DNA of 64,000 bases. It comes from Azospirillum endophyticum. Lineage in GTDB: Bacteria > Pseudomonadota > Alphaproteobacteria > Azospirillales > Azospirillaceae. The notes under the pieces are model-generated. The model saw only the letters and a program-made list of their open reading frames with translations. It was not told where the DNA came from and ran no database searches. Location of the stretch: assembly GCF_016595245.1 (NCBI RefSeq), contig NZ_JAENHM010000060.1, positions 248,001-312,000 of the forward strand, given 5' to 3'. The position numbers and the translations under genes are program-made. The first letter of the stretch is position 1. Each line of letters starts with the position of its first letter. Shown here in pieces: positions 12,601 through 20,447 of this stretch.

Positions 12601-12806
12601 TGCTCCATCGGAGCGGAAACGGTGTCGGCGACGACCTGCGCCGAGGCGCCGGGATATGTGGTGTTCACCACGATGGTCGGCGGCGCGATCTCGGGATATT
12701 GCGCGACGGGCAGGGTCAGGTAGGCGAAGAGGCCGATGAGCGTGATGACGATGGACAGGACGGCCGCGAAGATCGGCCGGTTGATGAAGAAGTGCGAGAT
12801 GTTCAT
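9609..12806 (-). CDS. RND efflux pump inner-membrane permease (AcrB/MexF type, HAE1)
   Basis: Proton-driven tripartite efflux transporter of 1065 residues, full length for the HAE1 family. It has an N-terminal span (NISHFFINRPIFAAVLSIV), a large periplasmic porter loop, a TM4 motif with the proton-relay pair Asp409/Asp410 (VVDDAIVVVENVERF) and a Lys in the second half (GLAAKNAILIVEF). It would export hydrophobic or amphiphilic compounds with an adaptor and an outer-membrane channel. The adaptor gene lies 12 bases upstream on the same strand. No outer-membrane factor gene is in the window, so a TolC/OprM-like channel must be encoded elsewhere. Confidence 0.96.
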   Translation of the reverse strand: MNISHFFINRPIFAAVLSIVITLIGLFAYLTLPVAQYPEIAPPTIVVNTTYPGASAQVVADTVSAPMEQEINGVENMLYMTSQATSDGRLQLTITFKLGTDLDTAQVLVQNRLAVAEPRLPEEVRRIGVTVRKNSPDMLMVIHLNSPGGERDQLYMSNYALLQIKDVLARLDGVGDVQVFGARDYAMRVWLDPDKVAARGLTAGDVVRAIQAQNVQVSGGVINQPPVPTPGAFQLNVETLGRLTDARDFGNIIVKTDGSAVTRLRDVARVELGAQDYNLNAYLDRQSAVPLVVFQRPGSNALETANRILTTMEDLSKSFPAGMRYDVVYNPTEFIAQSVEEVYKTIYEAVILVVVVVILFLQSWRASIVPILAIPVSLVGTFAVLAALGYSLNTLSLFGLVLAIGIVVDDAIVVVENVERFISRGMKPKDAAHETMNEVGGALIAIALVLTAVFVPAALVSGISGQFFRQFAVTIASATVISCLVSLTLSPALCALLFKPHQEHPPKPSLPMRPVAAFFRGFNAGFERLSNGYAGLTRRLVRLPFIVLPVYLLLLGVTGWQFNRAPTGFIPNQDQGYLITVIQLPPGSSLARTDEVVRKSVDVLLKTPGVIHAVPFAGFDGATFTNAPNAGAIFVTLAPFEDRIRDGHSADAVLADLRKRLASIEDAFIITIPPPPVRGIGNSGGFKMMVEDKRGRGLPALDAAVTELSAAANKIPGLVGVFTLFNTKTPKIYADIDRQRAEMLGVTADQVFEALQIYIGSAFVNEFNLLGRTYRVTAQADGRFRQNPHDLANLKTRNERGEMVPIGAVAALTDITGPYRAARYNLYPAAELQGNTLPGFSTGYALAAMEKAAAEVLPDGFGFEWTELAYQEKAAGNSGLMVFGLSVLFVFLVLAAQYESWTMPLSVILIVPMCLLAAVTGLMIRGMAVDILAQVGFVVLVGLAAKNAILIVEFARQNELFEGKNRFEAAVEAARTRLRPILMTSLAFILGVVPLMIAQGAGAEMRQTLGTAVFMGMLGVTIFGLIFTPVFYTVVRRLFSRPLAVNQHPAVPEEVGMKARHQPGE

Positions 12807-12818
12807 GACGGTCGCCCC

Positions 12819-14045
12819 TCAGCCGGCCGGCGGTTTTGGCGGCTCGATCGATCCTTCCTGCGGCGTCACCTTGGCGCCGGGCCGGGCGCGGACCAGACCG
12901 TTGATGATCACCCGGTCGGTGTCCGCCAGCCCAGACCGAACGATGCGCAGACCGTTTTCGATCGGGCCGAGCCGAACCGGCTTGGGCACCACCGTGCCGT
13001 CGTCGGAGACCGTCAGCACGATCTTGTTGGCTTGGTCGCTGACCACCGCCTGGTCCGGGATCAGGGTCGCGGTATAGCGGTCGGACCCCGGCAGGCGCAG
13101 CCGCCCGAACTGTCCGGGCGTCAGGACGCCGTTGGGATTGCGGAAGACGGCGCGTGCCCGGATGGTGCCGGACCCGGCATTCACCTGGTTGTCGACGAAA
13201 TCGAGCGTGCCCTTCAGCGTCCAGTCGCGCTCGTCGAACAGGCGGGCTTCGACCTCGATGCCGCCGTCGCGTTGCGAGCGCAAGGTCCCGTTCTGAGCGG
13301 CACGGACATAGGCGAGGAAGTCGGCCTCGCTCATGTCGAAGGCGAAGTAGATCGGGTCGAGGGAAACGATGGTGGTCAGCGGCGTCGCCGCGCCGGCCTC
13401 GCCGCCGGCGATCAGATTGCCCACGCTGACCTCGCGCCGGCTGATGCGGCCGGCAAGCGGCGCCAGGATGCGGGTGAAGCTGAGATTCAGTTCCGCGGTG
13501 CGGACGGCGGCCTTGGCGACCTCGACCCCGGCGGCGTCGACGCGGACCTGCTGGTTCCGCTCATCGAAGACGCTGGCGGCGACATTGTCGCTGCGCCGCA
13601 GTTCGGCCGCACGGGCCAGCTGGCGGTTCGACAGGTCCAGCTTGGCTTCGGCCTGCTGCAACTCGGCCTTCACCGAGGCGAGCGTCGCCTCGAAGGGGCG
13701 GGGATCGATGACGAACAGCAGGTCGCCGGCCTTGACCATCTGGCCGTCACGGAAATTGACGGAATCGAGATAGCCGCTGACCCGGGCGCGGATCACCACG
13801 GAGTCCACGGCCTGGAACTGGCCCGTGAATTCATCCCACTCGACGATGTCCTTGCGCAGCGGCCGGCTGACCGTCACCGGCGGTGCGCCTGCCCCGGCCG
13901 CCTGGGCATGGGCCGGGAGCGGGCCTTTGCCATCCGCGCCGGCCAGCCACAGCCCGGCGGCCGCGGTGACTGCCAGGAGCAGTCTGCCGATACCGGCAGC
14001 CAGCGGCCTGACCGGGGCGGTATCGCACGCCGTCGCCGCGATCAT
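12819..14045 (-). CDS. RND efflux periplasmic adaptor (membrane fusion protein)
   Basis: Adaptor of 408 residues linking the RND permease to an outer-membrane channel. A signal sequence (about residues 1-50) carries no lipobox cysteine. A biotinyl-lipoyl half-domain (VSGYLDSVNFRDGQMVKAGD), an alpha-helical hairpin rich in Glu/Gln/Ala (about 120-185), the second lipoyl half (APLAGRISRREVSVGNLI) and a beta-barrel region follow. The MexE/BepD-type RPFEATLASVKAELQQAEAK segment supports the call. Its ATG overlaps the stop codon of a degraded hydrolase gene (ATGA at 14042-14045), so its own promoter may lie inside or above that remnant. Confidence 0.94.
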   Translation of the reverse strand: MIAATACDTAPVRPLAAGIGRLLLAVTAAAGLWLAGADGKGPLPAHAQAAGAGAPPVTVSRPLRKDIVEWDEFTGQFQAVDSVVIRARVSGYLDSVNFRDGQMVKAGDLLFVIDPRPFEATLASVKAELQQAEAKLDLSNRQLARAAELRRSDNVAASVFDERNQQVRVDAAGVEVAKAAVRTAELNLSFTRILAPLAGRISRREVSVGNLIAGGEAGAATPLTTIVSLDPIYFAFDMSEADFLAYVRAAQNGTLRSQRDGGIEVEARLFDERDWTLKGTLDFVDNQVNAGSGTIRARAVFRNPNGVLTPGQFGRLRLPGSDRYTATLIPDQAVVSDQANKIVLTVSDDGTVVPKPVRLGPIENGLRIVRSGLADTDRVIINGLVRARPGAKVTPQEGSIEPPKPPAG

Positions 14046-14173
14046 CGCACGCTCCCACCCGTTGGGTCGCCGGACAGCGGCCAGCCGTGGGAGACCGGGA
14101 TGGGACGCGCCTCGCCCCAGTCACGATACGCAGTCTGCGCTCCATCCTTGAGGGTGATGACGTCCATCATCAT
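14042..14173 (-). pseudogene. Remnant of an alpha/beta hydrolase (non-haem chloroperoxidase-like), N-terminus only
   Basis: Translation from three tandem ATGs (14165-14173) gives MMMDVITLKDGAQ, then TAYRDWG and HGWPLSGD. This is the characteristic start of chloroperoxidase/arylesterase-type alpha/beta hydrolases, up to the HGWPLS oxyanion segment. The protein then stops after 43 residues; the normal product has about 270, and the catalytic Ser/Asp/His region is absent. A ribosome site (GGAAAGGATT) is still present. The stop overlaps the efflux adaptor start, which suggests a deletion that fused the hydrolase leader to the pump operon. Confidence 0.7.
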
Positions 14174-14374
14174 GAATCCTTTCCAGTTGGATCTGTTCGG
14201 CTTGCCGGTGCCGTGCCCTCCCATGAAGGAGCAGGCACAAAAAAACCCGCGATTTATTCCGTAACGGCACGACTGAAACGAAGCTAGGCGATCTGTCCGT
14301 TATTTTGTCGAAAGCGTATCTTCCGTCCGGCAAAACTGCGCCGAACGTGAAAATAACCAATTATCTCTCAAATC

Positions 14375-14731
14375 ATGCCAAAAGCAGACGCGACGCTAAA
14401 CGAACACTTATGCACGGCAATCGAGATGATCGAAGCCGATATCGCGCACAACATCAAAGTTAAGCATTTGGCGTCTTCCATCGGCATCTCGCGGTCTCAC
14501 CTCACCTCTTTGTTCAAAGCGGCGTTCGGCATGCCGCCGCACCGGTGGCTTCTGCAGAAAAGGCTTGAAACCGCAAGGACATTGCTGACGGACGAGGCCA
14601 GAAGCATCACCGAGATCGCGTTCTCCTGCGGTTTCAATTCCTCCCAGCACTTTGCGACCGCCTTTCGTGCCCGTTTCGGGGTCGCCCCCTCGGCATATCG
14701 GCGGAGCCGGAATCGCGCCGCGGCGGCGTAA
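14375..14731 (+). CDS. Short AraC-type transcriptional regulator
   Basis: Protein of 118 residues consisting essentially of the AraC DNA-binding domain: first helix-turn-helix (KVKHLASSIGISRSHLTSLF), RWLLQKRLETARTLL linker helix and second helix-turn-helix (SITEIAFSCGFNSSQHFATAF) ending in APSAYRRSR. There is no ligand domain, as in MarA/SoxS/Rob-like activators. It is divergent from the hydrolase remnant and RND operon, which makes it the likely local regulator of the pump. Codon use and the A+T-rich 14240-14370 leader differ from the neighbours, hinting at acquisition with the hydrolase. Confidence 0.85.
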   Translation: MPKADATLNEHLCTAIEMIEADIAHNIKVKHLASSIGISRSHLTSLFKAAFGMPPHRWLLQKRLETARTLLTDEARSITEIAFSCGFNSSQHFATAFRARFGVAPSAYRRSRNRAAAA

Positions 14732-15151
14732 CGGGACTGCGGTAAGGGCGCAAGGGGGCAGATGTCATACGCGATGGCGCTCCGCACTGTGGGCTTCAAC
14801 CAGCGACTTGACTGGTAACCAGGATAAGGCCGCCGTGAAACTTGGCAAGTTCCACAAAGTTCGATTGATCATCGAAAGTCGCCCGGCGAGGTCGTCTTCG
14901 ACCAACCTCGACGGCATCGACATCGGCCCGCTAGTCGACATGTGACGTTTCCGGGCAGGAGGGTAGCCGGCGCCCGTACCGGCCGCGTTCAAAAAAGACC
15001 TGTGCATCGACGATGGCGTACAATCCGGCTCCCGAGCGGATCGGTTCTTTGCCTGGATCGCCGTTCCCGGCCCGTTCACAAGGCTGATGCAGCGCGGCCT
15101 GCGACGGACCGAACCGGGTACCGGCAGTGTGTGTTCACGGGGATGGGGCGT
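14732..15151. other. Gap of 420 bases without a recognised gene
   Basis: This stretch lies between the converging AraC gene and the first SDR. It has open frames on both strands of up to about 100 codons, none with family features, a ribosome site or codon use like the neighbours. No tRNA, terminator with T tract, or repeat shared with the rest of the window was found. Confidence 0.5.
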
Positions 15152-15904
15152 TCACAGCGACAGCCCACCATCGACGGTCAGCGTCGCGCCGGTGATGTAG
15201 GTGGCCTCCGGCCCGACAAGGAAGGCGACCGCTGCGGCAACGTCCTCCGGCTCGCCGTAGCGGCCGAGCGCGGACATGCCTTTCAAGAGGTCCGCGACAG
15301 GACCGTCCTTGGGGGCCATGTCGGTGTTGATCGGGCCGGGCTGGACGACGTTGACGGTGATCCCACGCCGGCCGAGGTCACGCGCCCAGCCGCGGCTGTA
15401 GGCCGCGACCGCCGCTTTCGAGGCGACGTAATCCGCGATCCCTGGGAAGGCCGCGCGATGGCTGGCGCCGGCCGTGCCGATCGACACGATGCGGCCGCCG
15501 TCGCCCAGCAGGGGAATGGCGGTCCGGACGGCACCGACCACCGCCTTCAGGTTGATGTCCAACTGGCGGTCGAGAGCCGCCGGGTCGGTTGCCGGATCGC
15601 CGGCGACGCCCGTTATGAACACGCCGGCCGAGTTGACCAGGATGTCGAGCCGGCCGAACGCCGCGTGCGCCGCCCTCACCAGGGCCTCGACCTCCTGGCC
15701 GACGGCCTGGTCGGCCCTGATGGCGACGGCCCGGCGGCCGAGGGCTTCGACCTCCTCGACCATCCGCTCGGCCTGCTCCTTCGACGAGCCGTAGCTGAAC
15801 ACGATGTCCGCGCCGTCGCCGGCGAGCCGGCGGACGATGGCGGCGCCGATTCCCCGCGAACCGCCGGTAACGAGGGCAACCTTGCCCGTAAGCGCTTGCG
15901 TCAT
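15152..15904 (-). CDS. Short-chain dehydrogenase/reductase (3-oxoacyl-ACP-reductase type)
   Basis: Classical SDR of 250 residues. It has the cofactor motif TGGSRGIG near residue 14, the NSAG motif, catalytic Ser in VSIGTAG and the Tyr-X3-Lys pair in DYVASK, followed by the PGPINTDM segment and the family's C-terminal TVDGGLSL. It probably uses NADP(H). It is the last of three minus-strand oxidoreductase genes (17859 to 15152) that may be controlled by the divergent LysR gene at 17963. The substrate is unknown. Confidence 0.93.
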   Translation of the reverse strand: MTQALTGKVALVTGGSRGIGAAIVRRLAGDGADIVFSYGSSKEQAERMVEEVEALGRRAVAIRADQAVGQEVEALVRAAHAAFGRLDILVNSAGVFITGVAGDPATDPAALDRQLDINLKAVVGAVRTAIPLLGDGGRIVSIGTAGASHRAAFPGIADYVASKAAVAAYSRGWARDLGRRGITVNVVQPGPINTDMAPKDGPVADLLKGMSALGRYGEPEDVAAAVAFLVGPEATYITGATLTVDGGLSL

Positions 15905-15931
15905 GATACTGTCCTTGCATGAGGAGGCGGG

Positions 15932-17031
15932 TCAGGCGCTCCGCAGCCGTGCGGAGGCCCCCGCCGGGGGATAGTCGAGGTAGCCGTCCGCGCCCTGCGT
16001 GAACCAGGTCGCGCGGTCGTCGGCGGCCAGAGGCAGGCCTTCGGCGATCCGACGCGGCAGGTCCGGGTTGGCGATGAAGGGGCGGCCGAAGGTCACGGCG
16101 TCGCCGATGCCGGCATCCAGGTCCGCCTGAGCCCGCGCGGCACTGAAATCGGAATTGAGCAGCACCGGTCCCTTGAAGGCCGGACGGATCAGCGGCGCCA
16201 GCGGCGGCAGGTAGCCGACGCCGAAGGTGCCGTCGAGCGGCGGTTCCCGCAGTTCGAGATGGGCGATCCCGATTGAAGACAGCGCCTCCGCCGCTGCGAT
16301 GAACACGGGCAGCGGATCGCTGTCGCGCACCCCCTGGGTCTCGCCGTTGGGCGACAGCCGGACCCCGGTCCGGTCGGCGCCGACGGCATCCGCCAGAGCC
16401 TGCGTCACCTCGCGGAGAAGGCGCACCCGGTTGGCGATCGGGCCGCCATACGCGTCGTCCCGGAAATTAGCGCTGTCGCGCAGGAATTGGTCGATGAGGT
16501 AGCCGTTGGAGGCGTGGAGTTGGACACCGTCGAATCCGGCCTCGATCGCGTTGCGGGCGGCCGTCCGGAAGTCGGTCAGGATGCCGGGGATCTCATCGCG
16601 GCGCAGGGCGCGCGCCGCCGCGTAGGCCGCGTGCCGGCGTAGGTGTGGGCATGGCCGGGTGCCGTCGTGACGGAGGAGGAAACCGGCTGGGCGCCGCCGA
16701 GGAAGCTCGGATGGACCACCCGGCCCATGTGCCAGAGCTGGGCGACGATCCGCCCACCGGCGGCATGCACCGCCCCGGTGACGCGGCGCCACCCGGCGAT
16801 CTGCTCCGCCGACCAGAGTCCGGTGGCGTAGGGCCAGCCCAGCCCCTGCGGGGTGATGCCGATGGCCTCGCTGATGATGAGGCCGGCAGAGGCGCGCTGG
16901 GCGTAATAGTCGGCCATCATCGGCGTCGGCACATGGCCCCTCGTTCCGCGGGCGCGGGTCATCGGGGCCATCAGGATGCGGTTGGGCGCCGTGATGCTGC
17001 CCAGCCTGATCGGGTCGAAGAGTGTCGGCAT
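15932..17031 (-). pseudogene. Old Yellow Enzyme-type NADH:flavin oxidoreductase, frameshifted
   Basis: FMN enzyme of the OYE family reducing activated C=C bonds. The N-terminal half from ATG 17031 (MPTLFDPIRLGSITAPNRI, QLWHMGRVVHPSFLGG) runs in one frame to APGHAHTYAGTR. The rest (DEIPGILTDFRTAARNA, GFDGVQLHASNGYLIDQF, TFGRPFIANPDL) continues in another frame. One missing C near 16622-16632 accounts for the switch; restoring it gives a full-length protein of about 366 residues. Both halves are otherwise intact, so this is a recent mutation or a sequencing error rather than an old pseudogene. It lies between two SDR genes on the same strand. Confidence 0.85.
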
Positions 17032-17094
17032 GGATCGTCCCTCGTGGCGCCGGCAGGCAGCCCGGCGCACCGGATGTTCCGTCTTGGCGGAAGG

Positions 17095-17859
17095 TCAGAC
17101 GAGGCGGGCGCCGCCGTCGATGTGCAGCGTCTCGCCGTTCATGAAGCCGTTGCCCATCAGGAAGACCACCGCCGCGCCGACCTCTTCCGGGGTTCCCAGG
17201 CGGCGGAGCGGCAGCTTCTCCTTCAGGCCCGCGACATAGGCGTCGCGCCCGGCGCCGAGGGTCCGCTGCAGCAGCGGCGTGTCGGTGGTTCCCGGAGACA
17301 GGGTGTTCACGCGGCGCGGCGCCAGTTCGAGCGCCAGCCCTCGGGCAAAGGCCTCCATGGCGGCCGACGCCGCCGCCAGGATGGCGGTGCCGTAGGCGTT
17401 GGGGCGGTCGGCGAGCACGCCGGACACCAGCGTGATGGAGGCGTCCGCCGCGAGACGGTCGCCGAGGGCGCGGATCGTCGTCACCGCCGCCCAGATGCGT
17501 TCCTCGAACGCCCGGCGCAGGAAGGCGACGTCGGCGTCCATGACCTTGCCGGCGACGAAGGTCCCGGCCAGCAGCACGAGATGGTCGACCTGGGGAATGT
17601 CGGCCAGGGCCGCTTCGACGGCCGCGCTGTCCGTCACGTCGGCGGCGCGCCAGCCGTCGAACCCATGGTCGGCGGCCGCCCGGGCGGCGCGGTCGCGGTC
17701 GACGCCGATGACGATGACCTTGGCGCCGACGGCCTTCGCCTGGATCGCGGCCGACAGGCCGATTCCCGACGTGCCGCCGACGACGACGACCATGCGGTCG
17801 CGGAGGGAGGAAAGGCCGAGCGACGGGGACGGCAGGGCGACCGAAGGCGTCTGGGACAT
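17095..17859 (-). CDS. Atypical SDR-family oxidoreductase
   Basis: Protein of 254 residues with a Rossmann cofactor motif (GGTSGIG, about residues 28-34), an LAGT version of the NNAG motif, a Ser in TLVSGVL and the C-terminal LHIDGGARLV. The usual Tyr-X3-Lys is not conserved: the position reads NAYGTAILAAAS, with Tyr present but Ile in place of Lys. This matches a subgroup of SDRs without the canonical lysine, so its chemistry may be altered. It is the first gene of the minus-strand trio, divergent from LysR. Confidence 0.85.
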   Translation of the reverse strand: MSQTPSVALPSPSLGLSSLRDRMVVVVGGTSGIGLSAAIQAKAVGAKVIVIGVDRDRAARAAADHGFDGWRAADVTDSAAVEAALADIPQVDHLVLLAGTFVAGKVMDADVAFLRRAFEERIWAAVTTIRALGDRLAADASITLVSGVLADRPNAYGTAILAAASAAMEAFARGLALELAPRRVNTLSPGTTDTPLLQRTLGAGRDAYVAGLKEKLPLRRLGTPEEVGAAVVFLMGNGFMNGETLHIDGGARLV

Positions 17860-17962
17860 GATGGGCTCCTGTATGGCGAGGCGCCCCGGCGGGGCTGTTG
17901 AAGGAACCCTATCCCAGAGAGTTCAGGTTGATAATTGCGCCTGGTTTCGCTTTACTCATTCC

Positions 17963-18919
17963 ATGATGGAACATATCGGTCTGGAGAGGCTGACCGGCCT
18001 CATTGCCTTCGCCCGCGCCGCGTCGTTGGGCAGCTACACGGCGGCGGCCCGTGCGCTGTCGGTGTCGCCATCGGCCATCAGCAAGAGCGTTCAGCGGCTG
18101 GAGCAGCAGCTCGGCCTGTCGCTGTTCACGCGCACCACGCGGACCCTGACCCTGACGGCCGAAGGACGCGACCTGCATGAGCGCGCCTTGCGCCTGTTGC
18201 AGTACGCCGAGGATATCCAGCAGGCCGCGATGGCCGCCCGTGCCGAGCCGTCGGGCACGTTGAAGGTCACGGCCCCCCTGCCGATCGGCGTCCATGTCCT
18301 GTCACCGGCGCTTCCGCGCTTTCGCGCACGCTACCCCAGACTGGCGGTCGACCTGCGGCTCGGAGACCAGGTGTTCGACATCATCGAGGCCGGGATCGAC
18401 ATCGCGATCCGGGTCGGCGATCTCGCGGATTCGCGCCTGATCTCGCGCCGGCTCGCCTCGCATCGGGTTTGCGCCTTCGCGTCGCCCGAGTATCTCGCCC
18501 GGCGCGGGATACCGCAGCATCCGGACGAGCTGGTGAACCACGACTGCGTGAACTTCCGCTACCAGAGTTCCGGCCAGGCCCTCCGCTGGCCGTTTCGGAT
18601 CGGCGACCGCATTGTCGAGATCACGCCGGCGCCCGGCCTGGTGATCGACGTCAGCGACGCCGTCGCATCGGCCCTGGCCGCCGGGGGCGGCATCGGCATC
18701 TCGCCGACCTACATCGCCGCTCCGTATGTCGCCCGCGGACAGCTTGTCCCCATCCTCACCGCCTTCGCGGTCGACCGCTTCGCCATCACCGCGCTGTGGC
18801 CGGAAAGCCGGCGCGCCAGCCCGAATGTCCGGGCGTTCCTCGCATTCCTCGACGAGGTGTTTCCGACGCCGCCGCCATGGGACGCGTGCCTGCAGGCCGT
18901 GCCGCACACGGCGCCATGA
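17963..18919 (+). CDS. LysR-family transcriptional regulator
   Basis: Regulator of 318 residues. The N-terminal winged helix-turn-helix (AARALSVSPSAISKSVQRLE, about residues 25-45) is followed by a LysR substrate domain with EAGIDIAIRVGDLADSRL, typical of the CrgA/AaeR-like branch often found beside oxidoreductases. Two adjacent ATGs (17963 and 17966) are possible starts. It is divergent from the SDR/OYE/SDR set across about 100 bases that include CAGG-N12-CCTG around 17927-17946, a candidate binding site. The inducer is unknown. Confidence 0.92.
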   Translation: MMEHIGLERLTGLIAFARAASLGSYTAAARALSVSPSAISKSVQRLEQQLGLSLFTRTTRTLTLTAEGRDLHERALRLLQYAEDIQQAAMAARAEPSGTLKVTAPLPIGVHVLSPALPRFRARYPRLAVDLRLGDQVFDIIEAGIDIAIRVGDLADSRLISRRLASHRVCAFASPEYLARRGIPQHPDELVNHDCVNFRYQSSGQALRWPFRIGDRIVEITPAPGLVIDVSDAVASALAAGGGIGISPTYIAAPYVARGQLVPILTAFAVDRFAITALWPESRRASPNVRAFLAFLDEVFPTPPPWDACLQAVPHTAP

Positions 18920-18999
18920 GCGCCCGGACCCTGTACCCGCCGCACGACATCCCCGACCTCAATCCCATCGAACTGTATCGGCCGGACGAATGCCGAACC

Positions 19000-19398
19000 C
19001 TATGCGGAATCGCCGGATATGGAGCTTGCATCGTATCGGACGCGGGCGTCCTGGATGTTCTCCTGATTGGCTCCCGCCCACGTAACGAGAGCCATCACGG
19101 GCGTAAGGAGCGTCCGTCCTACCTCCGTCAACTCATACTCCACGCGCGGCGGAATGGTGGGAAACATTGTCCGCTTCACCAACCCGTCCCGTTCCAGTCC
19201 GCGCAAAGTGATCGTCAGCATCCGCTGCGATATGCCATCGATCTGACGCCGCAGCTCATTGAACCGAACCGGTCCTTCTTTGAGCGTCGCGATGATGTAC
19301 AGGCTCCACTTGTCGCCGATGAGATCGAGGATTTCCCGAACCATCCGGCAGTCGTCACCTTTTCGGGGGATAGGAAAATCAATGTTACTAAGTGTCAT
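19000..19398 (-). CDS. HxlR-family transcriptional regulator
   Basis: Winged-helix regulator of 132 residues with the full HxlR signature: GDKWSLYIIATLKEGPVRFN, ELRRQIDGISQRMLT and the ERDGLVKR wing. Members often respond to electrophiles, quinones or aldehydes. It is divergent from the azoreductase gene (start 19485) with an inverted repeat in the shared 86-base promoter region, so it most likely represses azoR and itself. The Cys near the N-terminus (DDCRMV) is where redox-sensing cysteines sit in the family; whether it is used is inference. Confidence 0.92.
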   Translation of the reverse strand: MTLSNIDFPIPRKGDDCRMVREILDLIGDKWSLYIIATLKEGPVRFNELRRQIDGISQRMLTITLRGLERDGLVKRTMFPTIPPRVEYELTEVGRTLLTPVMALVTWAGANQENIQDARVRYDASSISGDSA

Positions 19399-19427
19399 TG
19401 GAGTGCCTTCTTGCGAGGGACAGGGCA

Positions 19428-19450
19428 GTTACCTTAATAGCGTTGGTAAC
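19428..19450. promoter_or_regulatory. Candidate HxlR operator between hxlR-like gene and azoR
   Basis: Inverted repeat GTTACC (19428-19433) and GGTAAC (19445-19450) with an 11-base A+T-rich spacer. A related palindrome GTTAAC follows at 19455-19460. It lies centrally in the 86-base divergent promoter region, where a repressor would block both genes. Confidence 0.5.
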
Positions 19451-19484
19451 AAGAGTTAACTACCCTGGTCACGTCGGAGCAACC

Positions 19485-20105
19485 ATGACCAACATCCTCC
19501 TCGTCACCTCAAGCCCTCGCGGCGCCGAAAGCCTGTCCACCCGCTTCGCGACCGAGATCGCCGAAGGCCTCAAGCTTCGCTTGGCCGCCACCCTTGTGAC
19601 TCGCGATCTCACGGCCAACCCGCCGCCGCATATCGCGGAGGCCTATATTCACGGCCGCGTCGCAGCCCCCGAGGCGCGCACGCCCGAGCAGGCCAAGGCG
19701 GTCGGCCTTGCCCAGCAACTCGTCGATGAGGTGAAGGCGGCCGACGTGATCGTCCTGGGTTCGGGCATGATCAATTTCGGCCCATCGTCCCAGCTCAAGA
19801 CCTGGTTCGATCATATCACCTGGCCGGGCGTGACGTTCGGTTTCAGCGAAGCCGGCCGCCCGCAGGGATTGCTGACCGGCAAGAAGGTCTATCTCGTCAC
19901 GGCCGCAGGCGGCGTCTTCTCGCAAGGCGACTACGCCCCCTTCGATTTCCAGACCGGCTATCTTCGCCACCTCCTAGGCTTCATCGGCCTGACCGACATC
20001 GAAATCGTCCGCGTGGAAGGTACCGTCTACGGGCCTGAGGCGGCCAAGGCCGCTATCGCCGCCACCGAAGCCCAGGTTCGCTCGGTCTTGGAAAAGGCCG
20101 CCTGA
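19485..20105 (+). CDS. azoR: FMN-dependent NADH-azoreductase
   Basis: Flavodoxin-fold enzyme of 206 residues that reduces quinones and azo compounds with NADH. Features: phosphate-binding start TSSPRGAESLS (about residues 8-18), FGPSSQLKTWFDHI at the flavin site, the GVTFGF strand and GLLTGKKVYLVTAAGGVF. The length is normal for AzoR (about 200). The start is the ATG at 19485 with GGAG upstream. It is divergent from an HxlR regulator, a common arrangement in which quinone stress relieves repression. Confidence 0.92.
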   Translation: MTNILLVTSSPRGAESLSTRFATEIAEGLKLRLAATLVTRDLTANPPPHIAEAYIHGRVAAPEARTPEQAKAVGLAQQLVDEVKAADVIVLGSGMINFGPSSQLKTWFDHITWPGVTFGFSEAGRPQGLLTGKKVYLVTAAGGVFSQGDYAPFDFQTGYLRHLLGFIGLTDIEIVRVEGTVYGPEAAKAAIAATEAQVRSVLEKAA

Positions 20106-20447
20106 AGACGGGCCGGCCGACTGCTCGGGCATGCGTCCATGCATGTCCACATGCTGGAGCGGTTGGTCCAAGACAAAAGACCACAAGGAAGATGAGAAGC
20201 TCGGCATGACGCTGTCCCGTGGGAACCTTGCAAAATCCCTGATCGATCAGGCCGCAGCCAGGGAATACCTGCAGGCTGCGCCGGGGATCGCCGATCACGT
20301 CTGAGGGCAGATGGCCCATCAACCGGCTCGTGGCACGGATGGCCTCACCGCCATCCCGACCAGCCCGGCGGGCAGCCCCTGGCTCTGACGAGCGTGTGCT
20401 CGGATTTATCCAAGACTTGCCGGCTCAACGACCGGAAGGAGGATAGG
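20106..20447. other. Gap of 342 bases with one doubtful small frame
   Basis: Between azoR and the DsbA-like gene. A 53-codon frame (ATG 20143 to TGA 20304) reads KEDEKLGMTLSRGNLAKSL and then IDQAAAREYLQAAPGIADHV, which has protein-like composition but no recognised family and no good ribosome site. It could be a decayed gene tail. No terminator or repeat was seen. Confidence 0.3.

Noticed and set aside
9624..14264. Very long open frame (1546 codons) on the plus strand across the efflux genes
   Set aside because: It lies antisense to two clearly recognisable RND genes; its composition is Gly/Arg/His/Asp-rich shadow sequence from GC-rich codons and no protein family is visible.
14765..15079. 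Minus-strand frame of 104 codons in the 14732-15151 gap
   Set aside because: A part reads protein-like, but there is no recognisable family, no start signal and codon use unlike neighbouring genes.
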